NCBI GenBank assembly: GCA_052034255.1
Contig: JBPOIU010000005.1
Span: forward strand, 11,924-75,923
DNA: 64,000 bases
Direction of reading: 5' to 3'
From: JADJEK01 sp052034255
GTDB lineage: Bacteria > Planctomycetota > B15-G4 > JADJEK01
Below are positions 1-9,096 of this stretch, piece by piece. The notes beneath the pieces are model-generated. The model did no database searches and had not been told where the DNA came from. It saw only the letters and a list, made by a program, of their open reading frames with translations. Each line of letters opens with the position of its first letter. Within the stretch, counting starts at the first letter, position 1. Both the position numbers and the translations under genes were made by a program.

Positions 1-1233
1 CGAATATCCGGGGCCTTCGTACGGGAACTCGCGCACGAGCCGCACCATCACGTCGTCGAGGCTCGCCTGGCCCGCGCTGCGCGTACGGATCTCGAGGTCG
101 AGCAGCCACGCGACCAACGCTCCCTTGGCGTAGTACGAGATCGCGGAGTTCTGCGTGTCCTCGTCGGGTCGATACAGCCGGATCCACGCCAGCAGCGACG
201 CCTCCTCGAGCGTTTCGTGCGCGCGCCCCGGCGTGTCGCGATGGCGCGCGATGGCGTCCGCCATGCGTTCGAAGTACGCGGGACGCTCGACGACACGCGC
301 TCGCAGCGGCACGAGCTCGTCGTAATAGGACGTGATGCCTTCGGCGATCCACAGCGAACGCGTGTACGCCTCGTGCGCCAGATCGGCCGCGGCCAGCTCG
401 CGCGGCCTCGCGGACTTCACGTTCCACGCATGGAAGTGCTCGTGTGCGATCAGCGACACGAAGTCGTGCCAGCCGGTGGGATCGGCGAATTGCAGCCGCG
501 GATGCAGCAGCACGCACGAATCGCGATGCTCGAGCCCGCCCTTGCCGTCCGCGGTCGTGAACGCGAGGAACGCGTAGTTCGCGTATGGGAGCGAGCCGAA
601 CAGCCGCGCATGTTCGCCGACGATCGCCGTCGTCGCGGCGGCGACGCGCTCGTGGACCCAATCGCCGTGGCCGCAGAACACGAAGGAATGCGGAACGCCT
701 GCGACATCGAACGCGCGCCGCTCGAACGAACCGCACGCGATCGGCGTATCGACCAATCGATCGTGATCCGCGGCGATCCACGCGCCGTCGACACCGCGCG
801 GCAACGCGGTGAACACGCGCCACGTCGACGGCACGTCGATCGTGATCGCGATCGGTTCGCGCTCGCGACCGCGCGGGACGAGGAACGTCGCGGCGCCGTT
901 CAGCAGCGCGCGCTCCGCGTCGACCCACGTGGTGCGTACCGAGACTTCGTTCGCGTAGACGCGGTACATCACGTCCACGCGACCGCGCGCTCCGCGCACC
1001 AGGATCGTCGCCTTGTCGACGCGCTCGACGGCGAGAGCCGTGCCGTCCTGCGCCGTCGCCCGGGGTGCACGCAAGTTGCGCGCGAACTCGCGGATCATGT
1101 ACGAGCCCGGTGTCCACGCCGGCAGCCACAGGACCAGATCGCCCGCGACGTCGTCGACGGACAACGTCACGTCGACGTGGTGCGCGGCGCAATCGCGCAA
1201 GCCGACTGCGTAGCGCAGCCGGGGCGACGTCAT
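1..1233 (-). CDS. M61-family aminopeptidase (glycyl aminopeptidase type), 3' end cut by the window edge
   Basis: The first 411 codons are present and the reading frame runs off the left edge, so the C-terminal part, where M61 enzymes carry a PDZ domain, is missing. The zinc site is clear: HEHFH at residues 264-268 inside AHEHFHAWNVK, with a second Glu 30 residues on in WIAEGITSYY (E298). The HxxWNVK context after the HExxH motif is characteristic of M61. No signal peptide is visible, so a cytoplasmic protease is likely. The ATG overlaps the glcF stop as ATGA, making this the last gene seen of the glcDEF-M61 operon and probably translationally coupled. A role linked to glycolate oxidation is not obvious; the coupling may only be positional. 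Confidence 0.85.
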   Translation of the reverse strand, partial: MTSPRLRYAVGLRDCAAHHVDVTLSVDDVAGDLVLWLPAWTPGSYMIREFARNLRAPRATAQDGTALAVERVDKATILVRGARGRVDVMYRVYANEVSVRTTWVDAERALLNGAATFLVPRGREREPIAITIDVPSTWRVFTALPRGVDGAWIAADHDRLVDTPIACGSFERRAFDVAGVPHSFVFCGHGDWVHERVAAATTAIVGEHARLFGSLPYANYAFLAFTTADGKGGLEHRDSCVLLHPRLQFADPTGWHDFVSLIAHEHFHAWNVKSARPRELAAADLAHEAYTRSLWIAEGITSYYDELVPLRARVVERPAYFERMADAIARHRDTPGRAHETLEEASLLAWIRLYRPDEDTQNSAISYYAKGALVAWLLDLEIRTRSAGQASLDDVMVRLVREFPYEGPGYS

Positions 1234-2552
1234 GGTTCGCCCCACGCGCGATCGATGAGTTCGAGCGGATGGACGACGTCGACCGTGAGCCCGCGCATCC
1301 GTACTCCCGCGCGCCATTGCAGCAGGCAGCCCGGATTCGCGCTGACGAGGATCGTCGCGCCGCTGTGCTCGACGTCGGTCATGCGCTCCGCGAGCAGCGC
1401 CAACGATTCCGCGGGCTGCAGCGCGTTGTAGAGCCCACCCGCGCCACAGCAGCGGTCCGGGCGATCGAGCGCCGCCAGCGTCAAGCCAGGGATCGCTCGC
1501 AGCAAGTCACGCGGCTGCGCCGTCACGCGCTGCGCGTGCGCGAGATGGCACGCATCCGCGTATGCGGCGCGCCCCTGGATCGTGCGTGGCGTGCCGCGCA
1601 GACCTTGCTCCGCGAGGAACTCCGTGACGTCCTTCACTTTCGATGCGAATGCGTGCGCGGCCGCTTTGTCCATCGCGGACAAGCCGGTCTGGTCGTCGAG
1701 CAAACGCCCGTATTCCTTCATCGCGGCGCCGCAGCCCGCGGAGTTGACGACGATCGCGTCGACGTCGCCGAGGTCCGCGCACGCGCGCACGAGCTTCAGA
1801 GCGGCAGAACGCGCGAGATCGATCTGTCCGAAATGCGCCGACAACGCGCCGCAACAACCGCGCGGTTCGATGACGTCGACGTCGAAGCCCTGGTTCGACA
1901 ACACCCGAACCGTCGCACGATTGATCGAGCCGAGCAGGATCGGCATCACGCAGCCTTCGAGGAACGCCACGCGACCGCGCTTGCTGCCCTTCGCGGGTGT
2001 CGTGCGCGGCAGCGGCTTGCGCTCGCGCTGCGGCGGCAAGGGCGGCAACAGCTGGTCGCGCACGTCGAGATCTTGGGACAGGAAGCGCACGACTCCGTAG
2101 CGTCGCAGGAGGTTGCGGAGTCCCGAGCCGTGGTACATGCCGAGCAGACTCGCGAGGCGACGCAATTTCGGCGGATGCGGCAGCACGGAGCGTAGGAACC
2201 AACGCTTCACGCGGTGCTTCAACGTCTTCTTGCGCACCGGTTCGAGGACGTGCGAGCGCGTGAACTCCATCATCGCGCCGTATTGGACGCCCGACGGGCA
2301 GACCGGTTCGCAGGCGCGACAGACGAGGCATTGATCGAGATCGCGGACGACGTCGGCTTCGGGTGCGATCGTGCCTTCGGCAAGGCCACGCATCAGGTAG
2401 ATGCGTCCGCGCGGGCTCGCCGACTCGCGGCCGAGCAATTCGTAGGTCGGACACGCGGGCAAGCACAAGCCGCAATGCACGCAGTCGAGCGCGCGCTCCA
2501 TCTGCAGCAGATCCTCGCGCGACGCGATGCCGTGGCTCGGACCGGAGCTCAT
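1230..2552 (-). CDS. glcF: Glycolate oxidase iron-sulfur subunit GlcF
   Basis: This 440-residue protein is the Fe-S subunit of the membrane-associated glycolate dehydrogenase, passing electrons from the FAD subunits to the quinone pool. Two 4Fe-4S motifs lie at residues 24-34 (CVHCGLCLPAC) and 75-85 (CLVCRACEPVC). Two CCG-type motifs follow, RGCCGALSAHFG in the middle and DRCCGAGG near the C-terminus. The ATG at 2552 was chosen because it overlaps the glcE stop (ATGA) and starts just before the first ferredoxin motif. Upstream in-frame codons belong to the glcE region. It sits third in glcD-glcE-glcF-M61, every junction a 4-bp overlap. Close relatives include lactate-utilisation Fe-S subunits, but the DEF arrangement favours glycolate. 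Confidence 0.9.
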   Translation of the reverse strand: MSSGPSHGIASREDLLQMERALDCVHCGLCLPACPTYELLGRESASPRGRIYLMRGLAEGTIAPEADVVRDLDQCLVCRACEPVCPSGVQYGAMMEFTRSHVLEPVRKKTLKHRVKRWFLRSVLPHPPKLRRLASLLGMYHGSGLRNLLRRYGVVRFLSQDLDVRDQLLPPLPPQRERKPLPRTTPAKGSKRGRVAFLEGCVMPILLGSINRATVRVLSNQGFDVDVIEPRGCCGALSAHFGQIDLARSAALKLVRACADLGDVDAIVVNSAGCGAAMKEYGRLLDDQTGLSAMDKAAAHAFASKVKDVTEFLAEQGLRGTPRTIQGRAAYADACHLAHAQRVTAQPRDLLRAIPGLTLAALDRPDRCCGAGGLYNALQPAESLALLAERMTDVEHSGATILVSANPGCLLQWRAGVRMRGLTVDVVHPLELIDRAWGEP

Positions 2553-3901
2553 GCGTCCTCCCCTTCCGCGCGACCGGGCGTCAGGATGCCCGCGGGGTCG
2601 GTCGCTCGCTTGAGACGTCGTTGCAGCGTGTACGACGCAGGTCGTCCGAGATGGTGCGTGAACGCCGCGCGCACGGGCGCTGGCCCGCTCTCGAGCGTGA
2701 AGCGGACGCGCTCGGGTTCGCGGTACGTCAGCGCGGCGAGAGCGTCGAACGTCGGCCGCGCCGGTTCGCCGGCGCAGACGAAACGGACCAGCCCGAGCGC
2801 CGGTTCGACCAGCAGCGCGCACGCCGTTCCGGTGCCGGCGCAGGCGGAGAGGCCGGCTTCCACCAGTCCGCCGAGCGTCGACTTCCCGGCGCGCATCGGC
2901 AACGTCGCGAGCTTCAGAACGACCGGCTTCGCGGCGCCGTCGAGCGGTCCTCGCGCGGTCCAGTCTCGGACGCGCTCGAACGTCCGCGCCGCCACGTCGG
3001 CATCGAGGGCTTGGACGAGCAAGGCTTGCGCGGCCGCCCCCGCGGTGCGGATCGACGACAGGGCGCGCTCGACGGCCTTCTCCGCGTCGGCGTAGCGCAA
3101 CAGCGCGACGTAGACCCCGTCCTTGTGCCCGAGGTCGATCGGCAAGTGTGCCGCGCGCGCGGCCTCGACGTCGACGACGACGAACGCGATCGGAGCTTCA
3201 CGCGCCTCGCGCACGAGCGTCAAGAAACGATCGAGCGATTCCGCGTCGCCGAGCGTGACCGCAATCGCAGCGTCCGTCTGCGGTAGGGGTCGCAAGCGCA
3301 GATGGACTTCACAGACGACGGCGAGCGAGCCGAGCGATCCGTGCAGCAGGCGATGCAGGTCGAAGCCCGTGACGTTCTTCACGAGACGCCCACCGGAGTT
3401 CGCGAGGCGACCGTCCGAATGCGCGCTCAGTGTGCCGAGGACGTGGTCCACGGGCTGGCCGAAGCCGGTGCGCAGCGGGCCGCTGACGCCCGCGGCGAGC
3501 ACGCCGCCGATCGTCGCGCGCTCGAGGCCCGGAGGATCGAGCGGTAGCCACAGGCGTTCCGCGTGCGCGGCCTGCGCGATGTCCAAGAGACGGGTGCCGG
3601 CCTTCGCGCTGAGCGTCTGGTCCGCGGCGTCGAAGCGCGTGATGCCGGCGAGTTGTCCCGTCAGCAACACGACGTCCACCGACGTCGGCGGGCGGCCGCG
3701 ATCCTGATGCTGTCCGCCGCCCCACGGCGCCACCGTGAGCTGACGCTCGGCGGCGACGCGCAGCACGGCCGCGACTTCTTGCGCCGAACGCGGACGCAGC
3801 GCCAGTTTGGGCCTGGCTCCGAGCACGACGCCCGCCGGGTCCTCCGGCCGTACTTCGAACGCGTCCTGCTTGCCGAGCAATTTGCGGAACGGCTCGATCA
3901 C
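2549..3901 (-). CDS. glcE: Glycolate oxidase FAD-binding subunit GlcE
   Basis: This 450-residue protein is a shortened FAD-linked oxidase of the GlcE type. The PCMH-type FAD-binding half is recognisable from LALRPRSAQEVAAVLR (about residues 30-45), the WGGGQHQDRG stretch and ATIGGVLAAGVSGPLR. The second half resembles the substrate-cap region and ends in the DPAGILTPGR motif typical of the family. The start is taken as GTG at 3901 because it overlaps the glcD stop as GTGA, giving the same 4-bp overlap as the next two junctions. GlcE works in a complex with GlcD and GlcF. A GTG start in a coupled position may tune the subunit ratio, which is an inference. Confidence 0.86.
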   Translation of the reverse strand: MIEPFRKLLGKQDAFEVRPEDPAGVVLGARPKLALRPRSAQEVAAVLRVAAERQLTVAPWGGGQHQDRGRPPTSVDVVLLTGQLAGITRFDAADQTLSAKAGTRLLDIAQAAHAERLWLPLDPPGLERATIGGVLAAGVSGPLRTGFGQPVDHVLGTLSAHSDGRLANSGGRLVKNVTGFDLHRLLHGSLGSLAVVCEVHLRLRPLPQTDAAIAVTLGDAESLDRFLTLVREAREAPIAFVVVDVEAARAAHLPIDLGHKDGVYVALLRYADAEKAVERALSSIRTAGAAAQALLVQALDADVAARTFERVRDWTARGPLDGAAKPVVLKLATLPMRAGKSTLGGLVEAGLSACAGTGTACALLVEPALGLVRFVCAGEPARPTFDALAALTYREPERVRFTLESGPAPVRAAFTHHLGRPASYTLQRRLKRATDPAGILTPGRAEGEDA

Positions 3902-5337
3902 GGGCCATCCTCCGCCGGCGGCGCCAATGATCCCGATTTCGCTTCGACGCAGCGTTTGCCGGTCGGCAGCACCTTGCCGGGATTCAGCAATTCCCGCGGA
4001 TTGAACGCTTCGCGCAGCAGGCGCATGCGCAACAGGTCGTCCTCGCCGAACACGAGATGCATGGCGTCGCGCTTCTCGATGCCGATGCCGTGTTCGCCCG
4101 ACAGCGAACCACCGGCGTCGACGCAGACCTGCATGATGCGCGTGCCCGCCGCCAGCACGCGGGCCATCTCGTCGGCGTCGCGACGGTCGTAGGACACGTT
4201 CGGATGCAGATTGCCGTCGCCGGCGTGGAACACGTTCGACAGCCGCAAGCCGTGCTCGCGGCCGATCGCGACGACCTTCGCCAGCACTTCGGGCAGGCGC
4301 GAACGTGGTACCACGGCATCCTGGACGTAGAGATCGGGCGCCAGGCGCCCCATGGCTCCGAATGCGCCCTTGCGGCCCTTCCACAGCTTCAGGCGATGCG
4401 CGTCGTCCGTCGCACGCTCGAAGCTGAGCGCACCGGCGTCGCAAAACACCGCCTGCACCCGGGTCGACGATGCATCGACCGCTTCGGCCAACCCGTCGAA
4501 CTCGACGAGCAGCACGGCTCCGGCGTCCTTCGGGTAGCCCGCGGCGTACACGGAGTGCTCGACGGCTTCGATCGTCGCGCGATCGAGGATCTCGAGCGCG
4601 CACGGTTCGAGCCCGGCGGCGAGGATGCGCTTCACGACCTCGCAGGCGACCTCGACGCTCGCGAACGCGGCGAGCAGCGTCTCCGTGCGCTCCGGGATCG
4701 GCAGCAGGCGCAGCGTCGCTTCGGTCACGATCGCGCAGGTGCCTTCGGATCCCACGAGGAACGTCGCGAGGTCGAGGCCGGGCGTGTCGGTGAGCGCCCC
4801 GCCGCATTCGACGACCTCGCCGTCGGGCAGCACGGCGGTCAGCCCGAGGACGTGCCGGAACGTCGCTCCGTACTTGAAGCAGTGCGGTCCGCCCGAGTTC
4901 TCGGCGACGTTGCCACCGATCGTGCATGCGGCCTGCGATGACGGATCGGGCGCGTAGAACAGTCCGAACGGACGCGCGGCCTTGGAAACCGCGGCGTTGG
5001 TGATGCCGCATTCGACGCGCGCGAAGCGGTTGTCGGCGTCGAGCTCGATGACGCGTCGCATGCGGGCAGTCTCGATCACGATGCCACCCTCGATCGGCAC
5101 GGCGCCACCGGACAGGCCGGTGCCGGCTCCGCGCGCGACGAACGGCACGCCGGCCGCCGCGAGCTCGCGGACCACCGCGGCGACCTCGCCGGTGCTACCG
5201 GGCAGGACGACGGCATCCGGTCGCCGCCGGAAATGCGTCGTCCCATCGCACTCGTAGACGAACGTCTCGCCCGGTCGGGTGAGCACGTGTTCGGCACCGA
5301 CGATCGCAATCAGCCGCGCGAGGTCGAGCATCCGCAT
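3898..5337 (-). CDS. glcD: Glycolate oxidase catalytic FAD subunit GlcD
   Basis: This is the large FAD-linked oxidase subunit that oxidises glycolate to glyoxylate. The 479-residue protein has the PCMH FAD-binding core (PDAVVLPGSTGEVAAVVREL, then ARGAGTGLSGGAVP and GGNVAENSGGPHC). The C-terminal cap has NVFHAGDGNLHPN and GSLSGEHGIGIEK, both diagnostic of GlcD and D-lactate dehydrogenase relatives. The annotated start is ATG 5337; ATG 5331, two codons later, is equally possible, and a longer frame to 5418 lacks support. It is first in the glcDEF-M61 operon. A TGCTAGCTT element 48 bp upstream is a plausible extended -10. D-2-hydroxyacid dehydrogenases of other specificity are the main alternative, but adjacent glcE and glcF make glycolate most likely. 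Confidence 0.9.
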   Translation of the reverse strand: MRMLDLARLIAIVGAEHVLTRPGETFVYECDGTTHFRRRPDAVVLPGSTGEVAAVVRELAAAGVPFVARGAGTGLSGGAVPIEGGIVIETARMRRVIELDADNRFARVECGITNAAVSKAARPFGLFYAPDPSSQAACTIGGNVAENSGGPHCFKYGATFRHVLGLTAVLPDGEVVECGGALTDTPGLDLATFLVGSEGTCAIVTEATLRLLPIPERTETLLAAFASVEVACEVVKRILAAGLEPCALEILDRATIEAVEHSVYAAGYPKDAGAVLLVEFDGLAEAVDASSTRVQAVFCDAGALSFERATDDAHRLKLWKGRKGAFGAMGRLAPDLYVQDAVVPRSRLPEVLAKVVAIGREHGLRLSNVFHAGDGNLHPNVSYDRRDADEMARVLAAGTRIMQVCVDAGGSLSGEHGIGIEKRDAMHLVFGEDDLLRMRLLREAFNPRELLNPGKVLPTGKRCVEAKSGSLAPPAEDGP

Positions 5338-5384
5338 CCCTGGGATCACGAGGTCTCGAGCGCGGACGCGCCCGAACGGCGCAC

Positions 5385-5393
5385 AAGCTAGCA
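5385..5393 (-). promoter_or_regulatory. Possible extended -10 element for the glcDEF operon
   Basis: On the minus strand the sequence reads TGCTAGCTT, a TGn extension followed by TAGCTT. It matches the TGCTAnnnT motif seen before several other genes in the window. Transcription would start near 5378, leaving a leader of about 40 nt before glcD. No convincing -35 was found at a 17-bp spacing. Confidence 0.35.
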
Positions 5394-5542
5394 ACCGGAT
5401 CGCCGATCCGACTGGCATTGTGGCACCGCGCGTCGTGCGCGCGCAGCGGGTCGCGCGATCGCGGCGGCCCCCGCTCGAACGTGCGTCGACTCGGCGGCTC
5501 GCGCACGCGTCGCCGACCTCGCGTCAAGCGACCGGACATGCG

Positions 5543-5579
5543 CACGCGCGTGAATCCATCGGCTGGATTCACGCGCGTG
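5543..5579 (-). terminator. Perfect 16-bp inverted repeat after acnA
   Basis: The arms at 5543-5558 and 5564-5579 are perfectly complementary around the 5-nt loop TCGGC. The upper part of the stem contains TGAATCCA/TGGATTCA, resembling the GTGAATCA hairpins at 14668 and 55201. It lies 30 bp beyond the acnA stop and upstream of glcD, so it probably ends the acnA transcript. There is no T-run on either strand, so it may act as an mRNA 3'-end stabiliser rather than an intrinsic terminator. Confidence 0.55.
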
Positions 5580-5609
5580 GCCGCGGCCCGCTCGAAACGC
5601 TGCGATCGC

Positions 5610-8291
5610 TCAGGACGACGCCAGACGTCGCAGCACGTAGCGCAGGATGCCGCCGTGACGCACGTAGTGCATCTCCTGCGGAGTGTCGATCCGGACGCGA
5701 GCCGCGAAGCGGATGTCGCGTCCGTCCGCCGCGCGCGCGCGCACCGTGACGTTGCGGCTGGTCTTGAATCCGTTCGCCAGTCCTTCGACCAGGCCGTCGA
5801 TGTCGATGATCTCGTCGCCCTTCAGACCCACGGATTGGGCGTTCTGGCCGGCCTCGAACTGCAGCGGGACGATGCCCATGCACACGAGGTTCGTGCGGTG
5901 GATGCGTTCGAAGCTCTCGGCGACGACCGCGCGCACCCCGAGCAGCGCCGGGCCCTTCGCCGCCCAGTCGCGCGACGACCCGGTGCCGTATTCCTTGCCG
6001 GCGAACACGACGAGCGGGACGCGTTCGTCGCGGTAGCGCATCGCCGCGTCGTAGATCGACATCTGCGCGCCACTCGGCTGGTGCGCCGTCATGCCGCCTT
6101 CGACACCGGCGAGCATCAGGTTCTTGATCCGCGTGTTGGCGAACGTGCCGCGCATCATCACTTCGTGGTTACCGCGACGAGCGCCGTAGGAATTGAAGTC
6201 CGCGGGCGCGACGCCGTGCTCGACCAGGTACGCGGCGGCGGGGCTCTTCTTCGAGATGTCGCCCGCCGGCGAGATGTGGTCCGTCGTCACGCTGTCGCCG
6301 AAGATCGCGAGGATGCGCGCGCCGTTCAGCGCTTCGAACGGCTTCGGCTCGCGCGTCATGCCGTCGAAGTACGGCGGGAGCTTCACGTACGTCGAGGCGC
6401 TCTCGAACGCGTAGAGATCGCCTTCGGGCGTCGGCAGCTTGCGCCATGCCTCGCCACCCTCGAACACCGACGCGTAGTTCTCGCGGTAGAGGTCGGCACC
6501 CACGACGCGTTCGATCACTTCCGCGACTTCGCGCTGCGTCGGCCAAACGTCCTTCAGGAACACCGGCCTGCCGTCGCGCCCGACGCCGAGCGGCTCGGTC
6601 GTGAGGTCGATGTCGGCGGTGCCGGCGATCGCGTAGGCGACGACGAGCGGCGGCGACGCCAGGTAGTTCGCGCGCACGTCGGGATGGACGCGGCCTTCGA
6701 AATTGCGATTGCCGGACAACACCGCGGACACCACGAGCCCGTTGTCCTGGATGACCTTCCCGACCGCCGGATGGAGCGGACCCGAGTTGCCGATGCACGT
6801 CGTGCAGCCATACCCGACGACGTGGAAGCGCAGCGCTTCGAGGTCTTGCAGCAGGCCCGACTTCTCGAGGTACGACGTGACGACGCGCGATCCGGGAGCG
6901 AGGCTCGTCTTGACCCACGGCTTGGTCGTGAGGCCGCGCGCGGCGGCTTTCTTCGCGACCAGACCGGCCGCGATCAGCACCGACGGGTTCGACGTATTGG
7001 TGCAACTCGTGATCGCCGCGATGACGACGCCGCCGTGTCGCAGTTCGAAGCTCGTGTCGTCGATCGCGCTGGAGCCCGCGCCGACGTCCGGAGCGCCCGG
7101 CTTCTTCAAGCTCGGCAGCGCCGCGTGGAACGTCGTCTTCATGTCGGCGAGGCGCACGCGGTCCTGCGGGCGCTTCGGGCCGGCGAGGCTCGGCTCGACG
7201 CTGTCGAGATCGAGTGCGACGACTTCGCTGTATTCCGCCTGCGGCGCGTCGGCCGTGTGGAACATGCCCTGCGCGACCATCGTGTCGCGCACCAGATCGA
7301 TCTGCGCCTTCGAGCGACCCGACAGCGCGAGGTAGCGCAACGTCTCCTCGTCGACCGGGAAGATGCCGCAGGTCGCGCCGTATTCCGGAGCCATGTTGGC
7401 GATCGTCGCGCGGTCGGCGAGCGGCAGGCTCGGCATGCCGGGCCCGAAGAACTCGACGAACTTGTTGACGACGTTCTTCTTGCGCAGGATCTCGGTCACC
7501 GTCAGGACGAGGTCGGTCGCGGTGACGCCCTCGCGCAGCTTGCCGGACAGCCGGAAGCCGACGACTTGCGGGATCAGCATCGACACCGGCTGGCCGAGCA
7601 TCGCGGCTTCGGCTTCGATGCCGCCGACGCCCCACCCGAGCACGCCGAGACCGTTGATCATCGTGGTGTGCGAGTCGGTGCCCACGACGGTGTCGGGATA
7701 GGCGAAGCCGTCGCTCTCCATCACCACGCGCGCCAAGAACTCGAGGTTCACCTGGTGCACGATGCCCGTCTCGGGCGGCACGACCTTGAAGTTCGCGAGC
7801 GCCTTTTGGCCCCAGCGCAGGAACGTGTAGCGCTCGCCGTTGCGCGCGAACTCGAGGGCCGTGTTCTTCGCGCGCGCGTCGGGCGTGCCGGCCGCGTCGA
7901 CTTGAACCGAGTGATCGATGACCAACTCCGTCGGCAGCAGCGGATTGATGCGTCGCGGATCACCGCCGAGCGTCGCCATCGCCGCGCGCATCGCGGCCAG
8001 GTCGACCACGGCCGGAACCCCGGTGAAGTCCTGCATCAGCACGCGCGCGGGCGTGAAGGCGATTTCACGATCCGGTTCGGCCGTCGGATTCCAGCGCACC
8101 AGCGCTTCGATGTCGGCGGCGGTGACGACCACGCCATCCTCGTGTCGCAACAGGTTCTCGAGCAGCACGCGCAGTGAGAACGGCAGGCGCTTCGCCGAGA
8201 GACCCGCCGCGTCCAGCGCGGGGATCCGAGCGATCGAGAACGAGCGACCACCGCTGGTCAGCGTGGTCTTGGTGCGAAACGTGTCCTTCAT
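5610..8291 (-). CDS. acnA: Aconitate hydratase A
   Basis: This TCA-cycle enzyme interconverts citrate and isocitrate with a 4Fe-4S cluster. The 893-residue length matches the AcnA/IRP-type family. The cluster cysteines are C430 in TSCTNTSNPS and C496/C499 in GYGCTTCIGNSGP, spaced as in well-studied AcnA proteins. Other family signatures are VGTDSHTTMINGLGVLGWGVGG, FEGRVHPDVRANYLASPPLV and KEYGTGSSRDWAAKG. The chosen ATG starts MKDTFRTKTTL, giving a normal N-terminus; the open frame extends further upstream without support. It stands alone, with a possible promoter about 65 bp upstream and a 16-bp hairpin after the stop. AcnA-type proteins can also bind RNA when they lose the cluster, but nothing here tests that. 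Confidence 0.96.
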   Translation of the reverse strand: MKDTFRTKTTLTSGGRSFSIARIPALDAAGLSAKRLPFSLRVLLENLLRHEDGVVVTAADIEALVRWNPTAEPDREIAFTPARVLMQDFTGVPAVVDLAAMRAAMATLGGDPRRINPLLPTELVIDHSVQVDAAGTPDARAKNTALEFARNGERYTFLRWGQKALANFKVVPPETGIVHQVNLEFLARVVMESDGFAYPDTVVGTDSHTTMINGLGVLGWGVGGIEAEAAMLGQPVSMLIPQVVGFRLSGKLREGVTATDLVLTVTEILRKKNVVNKFVEFFGPGMPSLPLADRATIANMAPEYGATCGIFPVDEETLRYLALSGRSKAQIDLVRDTMVAQGMFHTADAPQAEYSEVVALDLDSVEPSLAGPKRPQDRVRLADMKTTFHAALPSLKKPGAPDVGAGSSAIDDTSFELRHGGVVIAAITSCTNTSNPSVLIAAGLVAKKAAARGLTTKPWVKTSLAPGSRVVTSYLEKSGLLQDLEALRFHVVGYGCTTCIGNSGPLHPAVGKVIQDNGLVVSAVLSGNRNFEGRVHPDVRANYLASPPLVVAYAIAGTADIDLTTEPLGVGRDGRPVFLKDVWPTQREVAEVIERVVGADLYRENYASVFEGGEAWRKLPTPEGDLYAFESASTYVKLPPYFDGMTREPKPFEALNGARILAIFGDSVTTDHISPAGDISKKSPAAAYLVEHGVAPADFNSYGARRGNHEVMMRGTFANTRIKNLMLAGVEGGMTAHQPSGAQMSIYDAAMRYRDERVPLVVFAGKEYGTGSSRDWAAKGPALLGVRAVVAESFERIHRTNLVCMGIVPLQFEAGQNAQSVGLKGDEIIDIDGLVEGLANGFKTSRNVTVRARAADGRDIRFAARVRIDTPQEMHYVRHGGILRYVLRRLASS

Positions 8292-8354
8292 CGGCGGGTT
8301 CTCTGGAACGGGGCTTGGGGGGAAGGAAGCTCGGCTGCGCCAGGCAAGCGCGGG

Positions 8355-8363
8355 AATGTACCA
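8355..8363 (-). promoter_or_regulatory. Possible extended -10 promoter of acnA
   Basis: The minus strand reads TGGTACATT, a TGn extension plus TACATT, which is a good extended -10 match. Transcription would begin near 8348, about 57 nt before the acnA ATG. The hexamer 17 bp upstream is a poor -35 match, as expected if the extended -10 carries recognition. Confidence 0.4.
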
Positions 8364-8671
8364 GAAGTCGCGCACAAGTCGTGGACCCAGCACGACTCCC
8401 GACGAATCGCAGGAAGCGCACGAAGCCGCTCGTCGGATCCCACATCGCGTTCGATCGCGGACGCGGGCGGAGTCGGCGGACGCGTGATCGCGCGTCGCAG
8501 AACGCACGGTTGGAAAGTGCCGACCCGTCGCTACATCCGGGGAAAAGAAAACTTCGAAGCGTGGGTTACGAACCGCCATGCATGCCGTATCACTGCGCGA
8601 GTCCTGAAGGCCATTTCGATGACCCGAGGGACTCTGGAGAGCAGCGCCGGGGTTGCCACGCCGAAGGTGTA

Positions 8672-8799
8672 AAACCCTCTCTCTCCTCCCAGTTCCCTGA
8701 ACAGGGGTTTCCCCGGCCTCCTCTCGACCAAAGCCAACCCTCCGGTCTCTCAACAACCACACTCATTCCGAAGACCCCCGGTTCGCCGGGGGGTTGGCT
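8672..8799. other. Two nested hairpins in an 805-bp gene-free region
   Basis: The stretch 8292-9096 between the divergent acnA and thiF-type genes shows no convincing gene. Within it are two similar structures. In the first, AAACCC at 8672-8677 can pair with GGGTTT at 8705-8710, and an inner CCCTG-AA-CAGGG hairpin (8695-8706) competes for part of it. In the second, AGCCAACCC at 8732-8740 pairs with GGGTTGGCT at 8791-8799 and encloses a CCCGG-TTCG-CCGGG hairpin at 8777-8790. From about 8808 to 8870 the sequence is a loose run of CGCCGG units. This could be an untranslated RNA, but no known RNA family was recognised. Confidence 0.35.
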
Positions 8800-9081
8800 C
8801 CTTACCTTCGCCGGCCGTCGCCGGCCCTCGCCGGACGCCGCCAGCTCTCGCCGGCACGCACGATCCCGCCGAGCTCCCCAGCACGAAACGCAACACTGCA
8901 CATCCGGCGCCGTCGTCGACGCGTCCGTGATTCTCGAGTGCCTGGTCCATCGAGGCCTCGACCGGTCGCGACGCGCCCGTCCGCGCCATCGGCGCCCGCA
9001 GGCACGCGGATCCGCGCATCCTGGCAGCATGACTCTTCCCGAAGGCGACGCTTCGCCTGCCACGGAACGTTGGCGGGCGGC

Positions 9082-9090
9082 TGCTACTCT
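9082..9090 (+). promoter_or_regulatory. Extended -10 element predicting a leaderless mRNA
   Basis: The sequence TGCTACTCT places the hexamer TACTCT exactly 6 nt before the ATG at 9097. This spacing puts the transcription start at or next to the start codon, and no Shine-Dalgarno sequence is visible. The same geometry is seen before mtaB, the pilM-like gene and the SBP gene. Confidence 0.5.
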
Positions 9091-9096
9091 TGAGTC

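Noticed and set aside
5418..8177. Long plus-strand open frame opposite acnA (over 900 codons)
   Set aside because: It is antisense to a certain aconitase gene, rich in Arg, Asp, His and Val as expected from mirrored high-GC codons, and has no family signature or ribosome-binding site.
8808..8870. CGCCGG-rich repeat as a possible origin or CRISPR remnant
   Set aside because: Units are short and irregular, with no DnaA boxes or conserved spacers recognisable.
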